Made by a program: the position numbers and the translations under genes
The notes under the pieces: model-generated
What the model saw: only the letters and a program-made list of their open reading frames with translations
Told to the model about the DNA's origin: nothing
Databases searched by the model: none
In this document: positions 44,631 to 55,630 of the stretch, one piece after another
How the letters are laid out: the number at the start of each line of letters is the position of its first letter
Position numbering within the stretch: position 1 is the first letter of the stretch
Source: Metellina segmentata
Lineage: Eukaryota; Arthropoda; Arachnida; Araneae; Tetragnathidae
Assembly: GCA_947359465.1 (NCBI GenBank)
Contig: OX375877.1
Location: forward strand, 75,900,698-75,964,697
Length of the DNA: 64,000 bases
Reading direction: 5' to 3'

Positions 44631-46304
44631 TGTAATGGCACCATTTTGTTTTAAAATAACTTTTAGAAAAATGTTTTTATCAATTATTGTGCATATTGTT
44701 CGCTCAGTTAAGGGGACAGTGAGTTTTCGAAACAAACTTTTGCAGTTATTATCCTATTGTTATGAAATTTGCATTGGGCAGTTTGTTTTACTAAAAAGCC
44801 TAGAAATAAAGTTTGGTTCAAAAATATCAAGGAAATGCGATGTGTAAAGATGAATAAGAATGTGGCCAAAACTTTGATAAATTAAAGAAAAATTATAGAT
44901 TTTGTGCGTATTTATTTTCTATATCGTGTCAATATTTTAATTCACCATCGCAGTTTTTGTACAGATAAATCAAACTAACTCCATTTTGTAAGAGCATAGC
45001 TCAACTGTGAAGCAACATAATTATTAGTACTAAAACACCTCTAATATTACAAGAAAAGGTAAGGCAACATTGCAAACCAAAATTTTTTTAAACTAGGAAA
45101 TTAGATGAATTTTTTATTTGCACTTCGATGTGTACAATAGATTATAAGGATTAGCCAAACAAATTTCAAGTAAATCAATCAAAACCTGATTAGACCATAT
45201 AAATTTGAAATCAGAATGCGAGTTGGCACCATAACTGCCCCACAGCGTCAACATGAGGACCTTTGAAGCCCCGACAGAATTAACGCACACCAGCCCCCAC
45301 GTCTTTGGTTGGATCGAGTTTCTTACTCCTCAAATAACCTCGAAAATGTCTCAAAAGTAATACAAAATGTGGTTGAACAGCCCATATTTTCATCCAATCA
45401 TTTGACCGATGTCATTGTTCCATAAACAATGTCATTAATTAAGACAGTAAGATGTAAAAATAGTCACTTAATTTAAAATAAGATGGCCTATATTTACCTA
45501 CAACTTCTTTAACGTGGGAACACAATACTTATTTCGCCTATTTGGATTTTCCAGTGAAGCAAAATGAAAGCGTGAATACACATATCAAAGTTGGAAGTAC
45601 CCACGCTAAAGCATCTCATAACTACATATCTACACTTTTTTTCAGTCACATCACCAGCAATTCCATAAAGCTAACAGCACACCAGCAATACTATTAACGG
45701 CCTGCCTCTTTTGAAAAGCTCATTTCAGAAAAATCCGCGAACTTATTGCCGCAGTCATGCTGAAAGCCAAGTCAAAAAATGCAGTGGAAGAATGTTGATT
45801 GTCAAATGATAGTCTTTTTATGTGACGTTTCGACTTCTGGGACCTCTTTGGCAAATGGCTTTTGAATTCCCGCCTTCACCGAGATCGCGATGATGTTGAA
45901 ATGGGACTCAATCACACTCTTCTTTCACCGGAGAAATATGATTTAAGTTGCCAAAGTCAGAAAAAAGGGGTTTTGCTTTTCTGGTATAGAACGCTTTATT
46001 ACTTCTTGATGAGCGCTTGGCTCTCCTGATGGTAGATATGAGAACAGAAACCCCATTTTTGTCTATACTTGCAATCTTGGGAATTTACTTTTTATATTCA
46101 CGTTTTTATGGGCTGAATAATTGTCGCTCAATTCTGCGTTCACAAAACGCTTCTTTGAATTTCCAGCTTTTGAAATTTTTTCTCTCGTAAATGAATTGAA
46201 AGAAATTACATTGTTTGATAGTTAAAAATACGGGCATTTTTTATCAACTCTGGAAGATCATTTTAGGTTCAATTTTCGTTAAATTTTTATCATCTACTTT
46301 CCAT
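44631..46304. other. unassigned DNA with a SINE-A scrap
   Basis: Only 45222-45330 is recognisable (listed separately). The rest is AT-rich with short ORFs. Confidence 0.45.
45222..45330 (-). mobile_element. SINE-A 5'-half fragment
   Basis: Minus-strand body and head pieces: AACATGAGGACCTTTGAAGC, ACGCACACCAGCCCCCACG and TCTTTGGTTGGATCGAG. Both ends are eroded. Confidence 0.7.
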
Positions 46305-46315
46305 CTTCAGAACAA

Positions 46316-46400
46316 ACTTAGGGGATTGATCCCGGACCGTCGTCAATGACCCGTTGTGTTGCTCTAGTACGATGTTAATTAAATTACCAAATATCATTAC
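46316..46400 (+). mobile_element. 5'-truncated SINE-B with 11-bp target duplication
   Basis: CTTCAGAACAA flanks it at 46305-46315 and 46401-46411. The 85-bp insert reads GGGATTGATCCCGGACCGTC, then GTTGTGTTGCTCTAGTACGA, then TTAATTAAATTACCAAATA. Confidence 0.9.
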
Positions 46401-46411
46401 CTTCAGAACAA

Positions 46412-47216
46412 CAAATAGTATCGTTAGAGTAAATAAGAGTTCTATGTTTCAGTTATCTGACAAGTCTTTAAAGAGTCGTGTTTTTAAGACCCTACAGCTG
46501 TTTGAGCCACAGACTACATTAGGCCCTTCTATAAATTGAAATATACATTCCTGGAACGCATTGCATAACAAGCTGCACATTACAGTTGCACAAAAATCCT
46601 TTCATATTCATTTGACACTGGTACCGCAGTACTGAACGAAGATGCTGTATACCAAAAGTACCGTAGTACCTGGTACTTTCGGCTCCTCTAGGTATCACAC
46701 TACCGGTGAATCCCCCTTTTCGGATGCTGCATGTTTTCTTTATGAAATATATTGCAAGAGTAGAGATCCATTTTAAGTGCTACAGAATGCAGTTTGGAGT
46801 AGGTAGTTGAATTAACTTCGCACTGGAGAAGCACAACAATTTAGCATGGCGTGGTTGTTATTGCACGGTCTATGCTACACTAGGATAGTAGATTATTAAT
46901 AGCTACGAACATTTGCATCCAGAGTAGGTTTCGATCCGAGTAGTACAGACAACCAAGTTAAAAACTCTTTAAAATGGCACTAAGCTAAAAAAAGCTTTTA
47001 AAAACTTTTTGGGTAAAGACCTATTACTTTGTATGAATGCATTTTTTTACATTATATAAATGCATAATAATATGAATGCATATTATTTATATATAATAGA
47101 AACATTTAGATTGTGTCCGGTCTTTTAACGGACTGTGAAATTCCCTATGTATTACCAACGTCCCACCACCCTGAAAGGGTTAGGTACTTGGCCATTAAAT
47201 ATCAGTTTAACTCCAT
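46412..47216. other. unassigned DNA with a SINE-A scrap
   Basis: 46799-46840 (AGTAGGTAGTTGAATTAACT, then CGCACTGGAG) is the 3' end of SINE-A on the minus strand. 46620-46690 has inverted GGTACC/AGTACC words. Nothing else recognised. Confidence 0.45.
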
Positions 47217-47227
47217 CAGATGTTTGA

Positions 47228-47441
47228 TAATTGGTAATTTTTAGTTAACGTCGTACTAGAGCAACACAACGGGCTATTGACGACGGTCCGGGATCAGTCC
47301 CTTAAGGGAAAGATCCGAGGACAATACTTCGTAATTTTGAACCACGGTCAGATGACGAAGCAACACCTGAGCTGGCACCCCACTCTCCAAACTTCCACTC
47401 CAACCCAACGTGAGGACTTTCGGCCACGACAGATTTAACAC
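47228..47441 (-). mobile_element. 5'-truncated SINE-B with 11-bp target duplication
   Basis: CAGATGTTTGA flanks it at 47217-47227 and 47442-47452. 214 bp from the AATTGGTAATTTTTAGTTAAC-type tail (plus-strand left end) to the point in the body after CGGCCACGACAGATTTAA. The tRNA-like head is missing. Confidence 0.94.
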
Positions 47442-47452
47442 CAGATGTTTGA

Positions 47453-48391
47453 ATTCAATCCGTTTGAAATTAAAAGCCGTTAAGTAATTCCTGCTCTCCA
47501 TTTGAGTCAGTTAATGTGGAGTTTCAGACCTCAATGATTGTGATTACTTTAAATTGATTTCACATTATTTATTATTCGTATAATCTATTTTTTAAAGCGC
47601 CAATTAGGTTTATTACATCATGGAATGTTACCGACATATTACAGTGACGGAATTTATTTCAATCGACTTTTAGAATTGTATGCTGTAGTAGAGTTTTCTG
47701 GCCTAGTGAGTCACTTTTTTCTACTTTATCTCTATACTGCTTTTGTAATGCGAGAACATTTGGTAGCGGAAGTAAAATTTATCCTGATTTGTTCATTTAC
47801 ATTGAAAATCATTCTCATGTTTTTTTTGCCTTTCTCAAAAGTATAAATGCTTTTTTTCTCCGATAATAAAATTTCACAAGAACTTTGCAGGTGATAAATA
47901 AAATTGATGCATCGGCTTGAACTTTAAACGATTTCTTTTCTGCATCCAGAATAAAATCCTGATTCTCATTCGTTGTCATCATTCATGTCTTCAAATAAAT
48001 CGGACGCAAACCATCTGCTAAAGGCATCTAACATTGACCTCACGTATGAACCAAATTTTTTATTCTCTTGTTCTTGACGCTTATCAACCTAATTAACCTC
48101 AACTCGAAAAAATTACGGATTGAGGCCGAAAAATCCTTCGAACTACAGAAACACATACAATATTTCAAAAAGCTCGTATAAGAAACATTGAATCTCAGGT
48201 AGTCAACCCAATTAAATGGTTAAAACAGCGCCGAACGGCTGCCATCTGTCATCCAGGAAATCTTTTCTTCATCAAAGGCAGGTTTGGTCCACTTTCTGAA
48301 TGTTCAGATCTTAATTATCAGAGACGGATCCTCGTCAAACAGGTTTTTTGCTCCTTAGTGGTATACCTAGGAATACCCGAAGAGACGTTAC
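47453..48391. other. unassigned AT-rich DNA
   Basis: No recognisable element. The ORF at 47625-47846 (73 codons, hydrophobic) is unsupported. Confidence 0.45.
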
Positions 48392-48693
48392 AGGTTGTTA
48401 AGATCATTATTAATTCTGAAAATAGCGTTGAAGAAAATTGCTGTTCGATAGCCTTTGATTTTAATGACTTTTGTGACAAACGTATACGGTAATAGTGGTA
48501 ACTATCGGAAACATGGAAGGCGGTTTTCTTTGATTGAAGGTTTACTTTTAGGTTGTTGAGATCATTATTAATTCTGGAAATAGCGTTAAAGAAAATTGCT
48601 GTTCGATTGCCTTTGGTTTTAATGACTTTTGTGACAAAAGTATACGGTAATAGTGGTAACTATCGGAAACATGGAAGGCGGTTTTCTTTGATG
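48392..48693. repeat. 158-bp tandem duplication
   Basis: AGGTTGTT(A/G)AGATCATTAT at 48392 and 48550, followed in both by AAAATTGCTGTTCGAT and GGAAACATGGAAGGCGGTTT. About 144 matched bases per copy with few differences. Confidence 0.93.
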
Positions 48694-48711
48694 TAGATTC
48701 CCGAGTGTTGT

Positions 48712-48906
48712 ATAGGGTGGTTAATGGGTTATCCCACTGCACGGACACTCTAGCAGTTGTTGGAGGCGCAGATTCGATTTCTTTAACTTACCTTGGTTGT
48801 ATTTCTTTCTTCTGTGTCAGAAAAACTTTCCTAGCTTGTATATGTCCATTACTTAACGTTGTGTTTGGCAAAATATGCTCCTTGCGTCATGCAACCCGAC
48901 CAACTA
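48712..48906 (+). mobile_element. SINE-D copy, head diverged
   Basis: B-box-like CAGATTCGATTTC, then TTACCTTGGTTGTATTTCTT, TCTGTGTCAGAAAAACTTTCC and the end CTTGCGTCATGCAACCCGAC. Confidence 0.78.
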
Positions 48907-48908
48907 AA

Positions 48909-49097
48909 TGTGGTAGTGGCTTAGTGAGTTTGCCCAATATCCAAGCAACCTGCGAGATATAGACAGGGTTGAGGGGATTTGTGGTTCTTCGTGGGTTGGA
49001 TTTCAAAAGGAAGGTACGAAAATCGCGTCAGTAAAACTTTGCTTGACACGGTTTGACCAAGTGTGGCCCTTGCGTCATAAAACCCCAACTAACCCCG
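48909..49097 (+). mobile_element. SINE-D copy, head-to-tail with the previous
   Basis: A-box-like TGGCTTAGTGAGTTTGCCC, CAACCTGCGAGATATAGACA, GTCAGTAAAACTTTGCTTG, GGCCCTTGCGTCATAAAACC then CCAACTAACC. It starts three bases after the preceding copy, suggesting insertion at the tail of the first. Confidence 0.78.
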
Positions 49098-49391
49098 GGT
49101 TTGTTCTGCTTTTTATTTCTATAATTATAATTAACCAACCTAATTAATTACATTATAGATCATACAATAAAAAAAACTGCGTTTGTGACAAAGCGTTCAT
49201 GCGATAAACAGTGAATTTTTCTACTTTCTAAATTATCCTTCAATAGTGAATTCAACGAAAAAAAATTTTAATTGCGATCTTTATAAGAAAAGAGTCGTAT
49301 ATTCACGCTTGAAAAGCTAGTTGTTTTCTTAATTGAATTCCAAAATAAAATTAAGGCAATTAAATTTGTGCTTTCAATCGTAATCGTTTCA
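49098..49391. other. unassigned AT-rich spacer
   Basis: Nothing recognised. Confidence 0.4.
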
Positions 49392-49775
49392 AAGTGTGTT
49401 TATTCTATTATCGGATATCAAAAGCTATTTGAAGCAACTGCATTCATTATGTATCACTGTTCGCTGATATATTTTAAGCTAAAACTTTTAGTGCGTTCTT
49501 TTTCAGTTTATGCCACATTAGTAGAGTTCTGTATTTTATTGCTACCCAAATTTTGCTTAAACACACAACCTTCTTTAGGTTATAATGATTATCAGATAAA
49601 TGGTACTTTTAAATGCATTTATTTTAAATACGGTTGTCTGACGAGTAAATTAATACTTCTTACAATTAACATGTACTTAATGTCTTTTTCTTTTATTTAT
49701 AGGTAAGTGTGTTTATTCTATTATCGGATATCAAAAGCTATTTGAAGCCACTGCATTCATTATGTATCACTGTTC
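49392..49775. repeat. direct repeats of 71 bp, 313 bp apart
   Basis: 49392-49462 and 49705-49775 are almost identical (AAGTGTGTTTATTCTATTAT then CGGATATCAAAAGCTATTTG then GTATCACTGTTC). The 242 bp between are AT-rich and unrelated to what follows the second copy. Confidence 0.9.
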
Positions 49776-50972
49776 TGCTCATGAATGGAATACTGCTCTG
49801 CTGGAACGAACTTCTGGATCACACCCTTTTTATTGTAAGTTATACTTTTTTATTTTTTAAACTTATTTTCTTATCAACTTATCTTATAAATGTCTCTGAA
49901 GTCATATGATGAATTTATATGGAAACTAAATGCTAGAATCACACCACACCACGTCTCATCGTCATAAAAATTGTAGCGCAATTTAAAAAAAAAGTGAATT
50001 TTACTGAACCAAAAGAGGTTGAAAATCATTAATTCTTATTTTACATCTCTGCTTGAAACTTGTAGAATTTCGATGGTTTATTTGTTTAATAGAATCGTCT
50101 ATTTATTAAAAATAATCTTTGTTTTGAAATGCGTCCTTTCTAGAGATTCCGATGATTTTTTGATTGAAGAAATTATTAATTATTTAATTATTATTTAATT
50201 ATTTTGTAACCGTTTTAAATTTATACAGAACTGAATCCATAAAAATGATTTGTTGATTGGGCTGATCTGCACAAAAAGAATTCAAAACAAAAAAACTAAA
50301 TTAGACAACACTAAATTTGAGTACGTGGAAGTTAGGTTTTTTTTTTGACCAAGGCATATTTCCGCCATACCTTTCACAATTATAAAACGCTTCACTTTGA
50401 ATGTTTCTGCAATGTGCAAAATTATTTCAGTTAATTTAGTTTTGCATGCATGTAGTTAATATGTAGACCTGCGCCAAACATTTCATATGGGTATGGCCCT
50501 CGAAGAATACATGTTAACTTTTGAAGGTACAGTAAGCAAGACCCGAGATAACACATGCCACCAGGAGTATTCATGATGTTCTTCTATGTAGCTCTTTTCA
50601 GTTGAACGCCTCCCCCCCCCCGCCTATAAAAACCAGTATAACATACTTTATTACAGAGACGGATCACAAACAACGTCTAGTATAAGAAATTTGAATTATA
50701 TGTGAAGTTCATTACAGTATGGCATCTTCTCACTAGTTGAATTTTAAAATTAAAGCTTAATTCTTGTGTAAAAAGCCAGGAATCCGTATCATCCACCTAA
50801 ACAAGAAACGTTAATTACAAACCATTACAGAGCTAACGCCTGCTGCCAACCTTTAAAAGCTGAATATTAGTACCAAGTCTCCAAACTTATCTACATTTTC
50901 CAACAAAATACCCTAGTTGAAATATTGTACTTCTATTGCACCACTACAAAATATAATTTCGACTCTTATGTA
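49776..50972. other. unassigned AT-rich DNA
   Basis: Nothing recognised apart from A/T runs and a run of C at 50612-50621. Confidence 0.45.
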
Positions 50973-51310
50973 CAGTACAACCCCGGTTTAACGAACTAAT
51001 AAACATCTATTGCTATGTATTTTGTATCTAAGTACAGTATGTATATAATACTGAATTTAAAATAAATCTGAATTTATTAATTTTAGTGATATGAAAAAAA
51101 ATTTATCGCTGACTGTAAACTTCGATTTGTTGCAGTCACTACATGTGAAGGTGATTTTTGACTTTGTGTCAGAATTTGGGTAATTAGGCATTTGATGTAA
51201 TTCAGTTATGCCATAAGATGAAAAGCATCTAAAAACGCCTACTCCAGGGTCATTTCTTTTGCTAAACGAGTTCCAATTAGACCGGGATTTCAACGAACTG
51301 CGTGTTCCGT
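50973..51310. mobile_element. possible pogo/Tigger-type remnant
   Basis: TACAGTACAACCCCGGTTTA, then ACGAACT resembles the terminal sequence of pogo/Tigger elements. AGACCGGGATTTCAACGAACT near 51277 repeats the CCGG...AACGAACT motif in direct orientation. A right terminus was not found and the ORF at 51057-51293 has no recognisable domain. Confidence 0.3.
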
Positions 51311-51985
51311 TTGTCCCTGGTATGTATTCAATTATGGCTCATTCAGAAATAACGCTTCTTCGGCTGAGCTATGGTTTTGAAAACATTCACACGTGAAACA
51401 CAAGACGGATTCTGTAAAAGTGAAACCGGTTGATGTTCCATATTGCCCGTTCTTCTGTTATTCCTGCAATTATAAATAAATCTTGTAAGCGAAAAAAGGG
51501 CGCCTTGAAGAGTGGATGACTTTCCGGGCCTTAGGACTGATGAGGAGAAAAAAACAGTTAATAGCATGCGGATATGTTTCAAAAGAGATTTAGGTACACT
51601 GGACGGAGAAAAGGAAAGGGGTATCGTATTTCTTGTCTCTCGAAAGATTTACATCTTATTTACGGTCGCAAGGAGAAGTAATGGACAGACATAACATACA
51701 GAAGGTTTCTTCAACTCGCTCTGGTTGGGCTGGATTCTTTCTAAAGATTATCTACTTCCCTTCATTAACTAATGAAAGGGGATCTGGGGACTCCCCCATG
51801 AAAGTGTTTGGTTTTTATTTTCATCAATAACCCGTCGTGTTTCTCCAATTCCACTACATATCTGCCTACCTTATTTTTATCTCTTCACAATTAAAATATT
51901 GCAAATTCTTGGAACGCCTTTTAAAATTCTTTGAAAAAGTTATTAAATAAATTAGAAGTTTATTTAATTATCATTTAGGATGAGG
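51311..51985. other. unassigned DNA with a SINE 3' scrap
   Basis: 51820-51872 (ATCAATAACCCGTCGTGTTT, then CTCCAATTCCACTACATATC, then TGCCTACC) is the end of SINE-A on the plus strand. The overlapping ORFs at 51512-51830 show no domain. Confidence 0.5.
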
Positions 51986-52190
51986 GGTCGTCGTGACTCA
52001 GTGGGTTTGCCCACTGAGCTAGTGTCCCGCGAGTTGTAGACAGCAGAGGTACGTTTCTGCTCTGGGTGTGTTTCTGTTTTCTGCATCAGTAAGGCTTTCC
52101 TTGTGCGTGTATGACCATTTGCATGAATTTACTTGATGTTGATTGGCAGTTAGGCCAAATATGCCCTCTCTCGTCATAAAATCTTATAAT
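51986..52190 (+). mobile_element. SINE-D, nearly full length
   Basis: GTCGTCGTGACTCAGTGGGT (A-box side), CGCGAGTTGTAGACAG, GGGTGTGTTTCTGTTTTCTG, GTGCGTGTATGACCATTTG, and GGCCAAATATGCCCTCTCTC with the end GTCATAAAATC. Confidence 0.8.
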
Positions 52191-52195
52191 GTTTT

Positions 52196-52522
52196 ATAAA
52201 AAAACATCGATGTATTGGAGCCGATGTCACATCACTAGTTGCTAAACCTGTTTTAAGAAATGAGGATAAAAGTTTAAATACACTGAATTTTTAAAAAATT
52301 GATGGTTTGGGGGCGATGCATTATCAACATCGATCTTTTAATTTTGAACATCGAAGTTTCAAAACATCGATGTTTTGCTGTCGATGTAGCATCACTAGTT
52401 GCTAAACCAGTTGTAAGAAATGGGGGGAAAAAAGTTTAAATACACTGAATTTTAAAAACATCGATGTTTTTGGGACAATGTATTATCAACATCGATGTTT
52501 TGCTGTCGATGTCGCATCACTA
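52196..52522. mobile_element. fragment of the ACATCGATGT-rich hAT-like element
   Basis: Matches the right part of the element at 35042-35678: CATCGATGTATTGGAGCCG, two copies of CACTAGTTGCTAAACC about 165 bp apart (52224 and 52389), and the terminus TGTCGATGTCGCATCACTA. The left terminus is missing, and the left edge abuts a SINE-D. Confidence 0.78.
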
Positions 52523-52894
52523 GTACAAACGCTCTTATTCCCATCAAAACATCGCTTGTCCAGATCGAGTTCTCGCGCCGTTTGAAACAAGCTTTTGATC
52601 CGGGAAAAAAGTGTTCTGGGATAAATCCCCATCGGAGACAGAACAGGGAAGATAAGGAGGCTGAAGTACTGATCTTCCAGAGTGAGAGTCTAGCCAAGCA
52701 TCCTCTGGGGTTGCGTTGAACCCTTTGGGAGAACGGAGGGCATCGCGATAGGGTGGGAACAAAGCAGAAGACGCTTAACATTGGCCCGGCTACTTAAGAG
52801 GTGATGCTTTGCAGTACGGGAGAAGACTCGCATCCGGCCACGGACCATCCAAGCGTGGCCGGCCCATTTTCTTTGCATACCTCCCCTCTCGCAG
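52523..52894. other. unassigned G+C-richer segment
   Basis: Open frames on both strands (up to 109 codons) without a recognisable domain. Flanked by repeats on both sides. Confidence 0.35.
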
Positions 52895-53520
52895 TCACGT
52901 CTCCAGTGGCAGACTGTTTTTGTTTTCAGCATAAGGATCGGAATATTCCATATCCCTTTCTTACTTATCCGGAGGGTGTATTTCTCTCTTCTGTGTTAGT
53001 AAAACTTATCTATCACTTGGTGTTGTCTTATGATTGGGCAACATGGCCAAATATACCCCCTTGAATAATCTAAATCAACCAACCCATCATTGTATCTTCA
53101 ATAGACATCGTTTCTCATACCAGGACCTGAATACTCTACATGGAATTCTAATGCATGTTTCCACTGTAATGTCTCCAGTTGTAAACCACTTTTCACATAC
53201 ATCTCCTTTCACAGGAACCTTGGGTGTATTTCTATTTTCTGTGTCAGTAATACTTTCCTTGTGTATGTATTTCTGTTACTTGACATTACATACAATATCT
53301 TATATTTGGCGCAGCAAGGCCAAATAGAGCCGCAATAAACCCCCCAAAAAATATCCTCACAGCAAAGCCTTCAGTTGTATACTGATCGTCTCTCACATCA
53401 GGACATGAATATTCTATGCGGAATTAAATTGCATATCTATTCTCATACCGTCTCCATTTTTGGACCGTTTCTCGCATCAGAGTCGGAATAATCTATACGG
53501 AATTTCATTGCATACATCAT
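52895..53520 (+). repeat. SINE-D remnants mixed with a diverged tandem repeat
   Basis: SINE-D pieces at about 52968-53065 (GGAGGGTGTATTTCTCTCTT, GTTAGTAAAACTT, CAACATGGCCAAATATACCC) and 53220-53335 (TGGGTGTATTTCTATTTTCT, GTGTCAGTAATACTTTCCTT). Between and after them a word series like CATCAGGACATGAATATTCT, then TATGCGGAATTAAATTGCAT recurs near 53110, 53395 and 53475, implying a diverged repeat of about 80-110 bp. Confidence 0.6.
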
Positions 53521-54518
53521 CCCTCCAGTGGTAGCTGCAGATCTAGAAAAATACTCACCTTTAACGATTGTCTTGCACGATTTTCTGTATGGCACCCTTT
53601 ACCCCGATAACTCATAGCACCTTTGTAGGAAATGACTTTACATGGTCTCTTCAGGGCAGCCATATTAAGTCTTGGGCTGCTTCCATTATTGAGGTCCCAA
53701 GTAATCACCCATTCATTTGAGAATCTAAATAAGCCTGCCCACCTTTCTAAAACACATTTGGTTCACCAAAAAATTGATTCCAACACTTTTGCCCACAAAC
53801 GCGTCAAGGTAATTGCCATCATACGTAGAGAGATAGAGAGCTTCAAGCTAAATCCCGTTTGTTGCAATCTGAGAAGCATCTGAGTACCGCCATGAAAAAG
53901 GTGTGCGACTCGAAGTTTCACATGCCCAGACTACTTTGTTTCAGTTTACGAAATTCAAGGACGAAAAGAAATCGACTGAAAATAAAAATAAAAAATAAAT
54001 AAAGCAAGATGAAGTAAATAAGTAAAAAAAGGCAACCGAATCAAAATTTTCCTCGCTTCAACCGTGGCGGGTTCCAGTCGAGTGATTTCGCCCGAAGTCA
54101 TTTACTCTTGTGCCAGCGATGGAGACGAACAAAATAAGAATTCATCCATCCGCTACTTGATGCGAGAACCCATCTTTTGCTCTGACCAGATGGAACCAGA
54201 TAACCAAGAAAATTGGACCGTCGTTCCTTTCTCTCCGATATATCGTTCGTTAAAAAGCTTCCGTTCCCTCTTATTTTTCGAAAAAAGGGAGACTGCGAAG
54301 GACGGGGCAACAGATTCTCGAACCTTGCTTTTGACTTCTTGGTGACCCGAGTTAGGTTGTGGAGATTTTGTCACTGCTTCAGGCGTTCAAAATTCTCTGC
54401 TCTTTTTACGTAAATCTCAGCCGTTCCCTTGCAGAATTAATTACGTTTGAGTAATTGTATTTAAATTAAATCAGTAATTTAGATTAATTATGTTTCAATC
54501 TATTGTGTGGAATTAGAT
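53521..54518. other. unassigned DNA with a G+C-richer part
   Basis: 54050-54370 is G+C-richer with open frames on both strands (up to 93 codons). No domain recognised. Confidence 0.4.
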
Positions 54519-54590
54519 GGTTGGTTGTTTTAGGGTTTTATGGCGCAAGGGTCGTGTTTGGCCTAGCTGTGCCAAACACAAGACAGACAA
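54519..54590 (-). mobile_element. SINE-D 3' end
   Basis: GGTTGGTTGTTTTAGGGTTT, then TATGGCGCAAGGGTCGTGTT, then TGGCCTAGCTGTGCCAAACA on the plus strand: the SINE-D end in reverse. Confidence 0.8.
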
Positions 54591-55103
54591 CTTCAAGTGA
54601 AAAAGATCGTGGAAGGGATAAAAGAGGGATTGGGGTTGTCACGATTCCCTGTCTTTTCCCTTGTGGTAACGAAGCAGATACACCCACGAACATAGATAGG
54701 TTACAGGAACAGTTGTTCTTGTGTTCTAGCTGCTAATTGTTCTAGTGGATGAACATCGATGGATGACAGTGCATGGGTTCTGTTGCGATTAAGAATATGA
54801 AATATTGGGTGTGATTACTGAAAAAGAACATGAATAAGAATATAATTGTTTTACAATTCGAAGGAGTCATACCTGATTGGCACCTGTGTGTATTTTGAAA
54901 CTTTATATTGTATTGTAAATAAATGTCCATGTCCAATTTCGGTGTGCAGTGTCCCTATGTTCTTGGCCACTCCTACACACACTGTCAATCAAAATAGACA
55001 TCGATGGGTCACTCTGACAGGGGTTTAGAATAGTGGAACGAAAACAGAAAAAGATCGCTTGGATATCTTAGGAGAACGACACCCACGTTCAACACAATCA
55101 TTT
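54591..55103. other. unassigned DNA
   Basis: Nothing recognised. Confidence 0.45.
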
Positions 55104-55630
55104 GGAAAATATTTCATTGGTGCTTTCCTTTGAATAGAATCGTTTGGAAAGATTTCATTGCTCTTTTCCCTGGAACATAATCGTTTGGAGGGATTTCATT
55201 AGTCCTTTTCTTAGAAAGAATCTTTTTGAACGATTTTATTGGACCTTTCCATAGAAAAGAATCGTTTGGAAAGATTTCATTGGTTTGTTCCTTAGAACAG
55301 AATCGTTTGGAAAGAATTCATTGGTCATTTCCTTAGAATAGAATCGTTTGGAAAGATTCCGGTGATCTTTTCTTTAGAATACAATCGTTTATAAAGATTC
55401 CATTGACCTTTCTTTAGGTAGGTAGATACTTAAATTAACGTCGTACTGGAGCAACACAACGGGCTATTTGCGACTCCCCGGAATCAATCACAAAGCCTTT
55501 CTTTAGAATACAATCATATAGAAAGATTCCGGTGAATCTTTGTTCAGAAGATAATCATTTGTAGAGATTCAATTGGACCATATAGAACGAAATAAACCTA
55601 AATAGAATCGTTTGGAAATATTCTATTGGT
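55104..55630. repeat. 41-bp satellite, second block
   Basis: About twelve diverged 41-bp units, each like CCTTAGAATAGAATCGTTTG followed by GAAAGATTTCATTGGTCTT. Same family as 1-216 (GAATNNAATC...TTTGGAAAGATT...ATTG core). One unit is split by a short SINE insertion at 55418-55495. Confidence 0.88.
55418..55495 (-). mobile_element. 5'-truncated SINE-A inside the 41-bp satellite, 11-bp target duplication
   Basis: CCTTTCTTTAG is duplicated at 55407-55417 and 55496-55506. The 78-bp insert reads GTAGGTAGATACTTAAATTA, then ACGTCGTACTGGAGCAACAC, then GGAATCAATC on the plus strand. The satellite frame continues unchanged across it. Confidence 0.93.
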
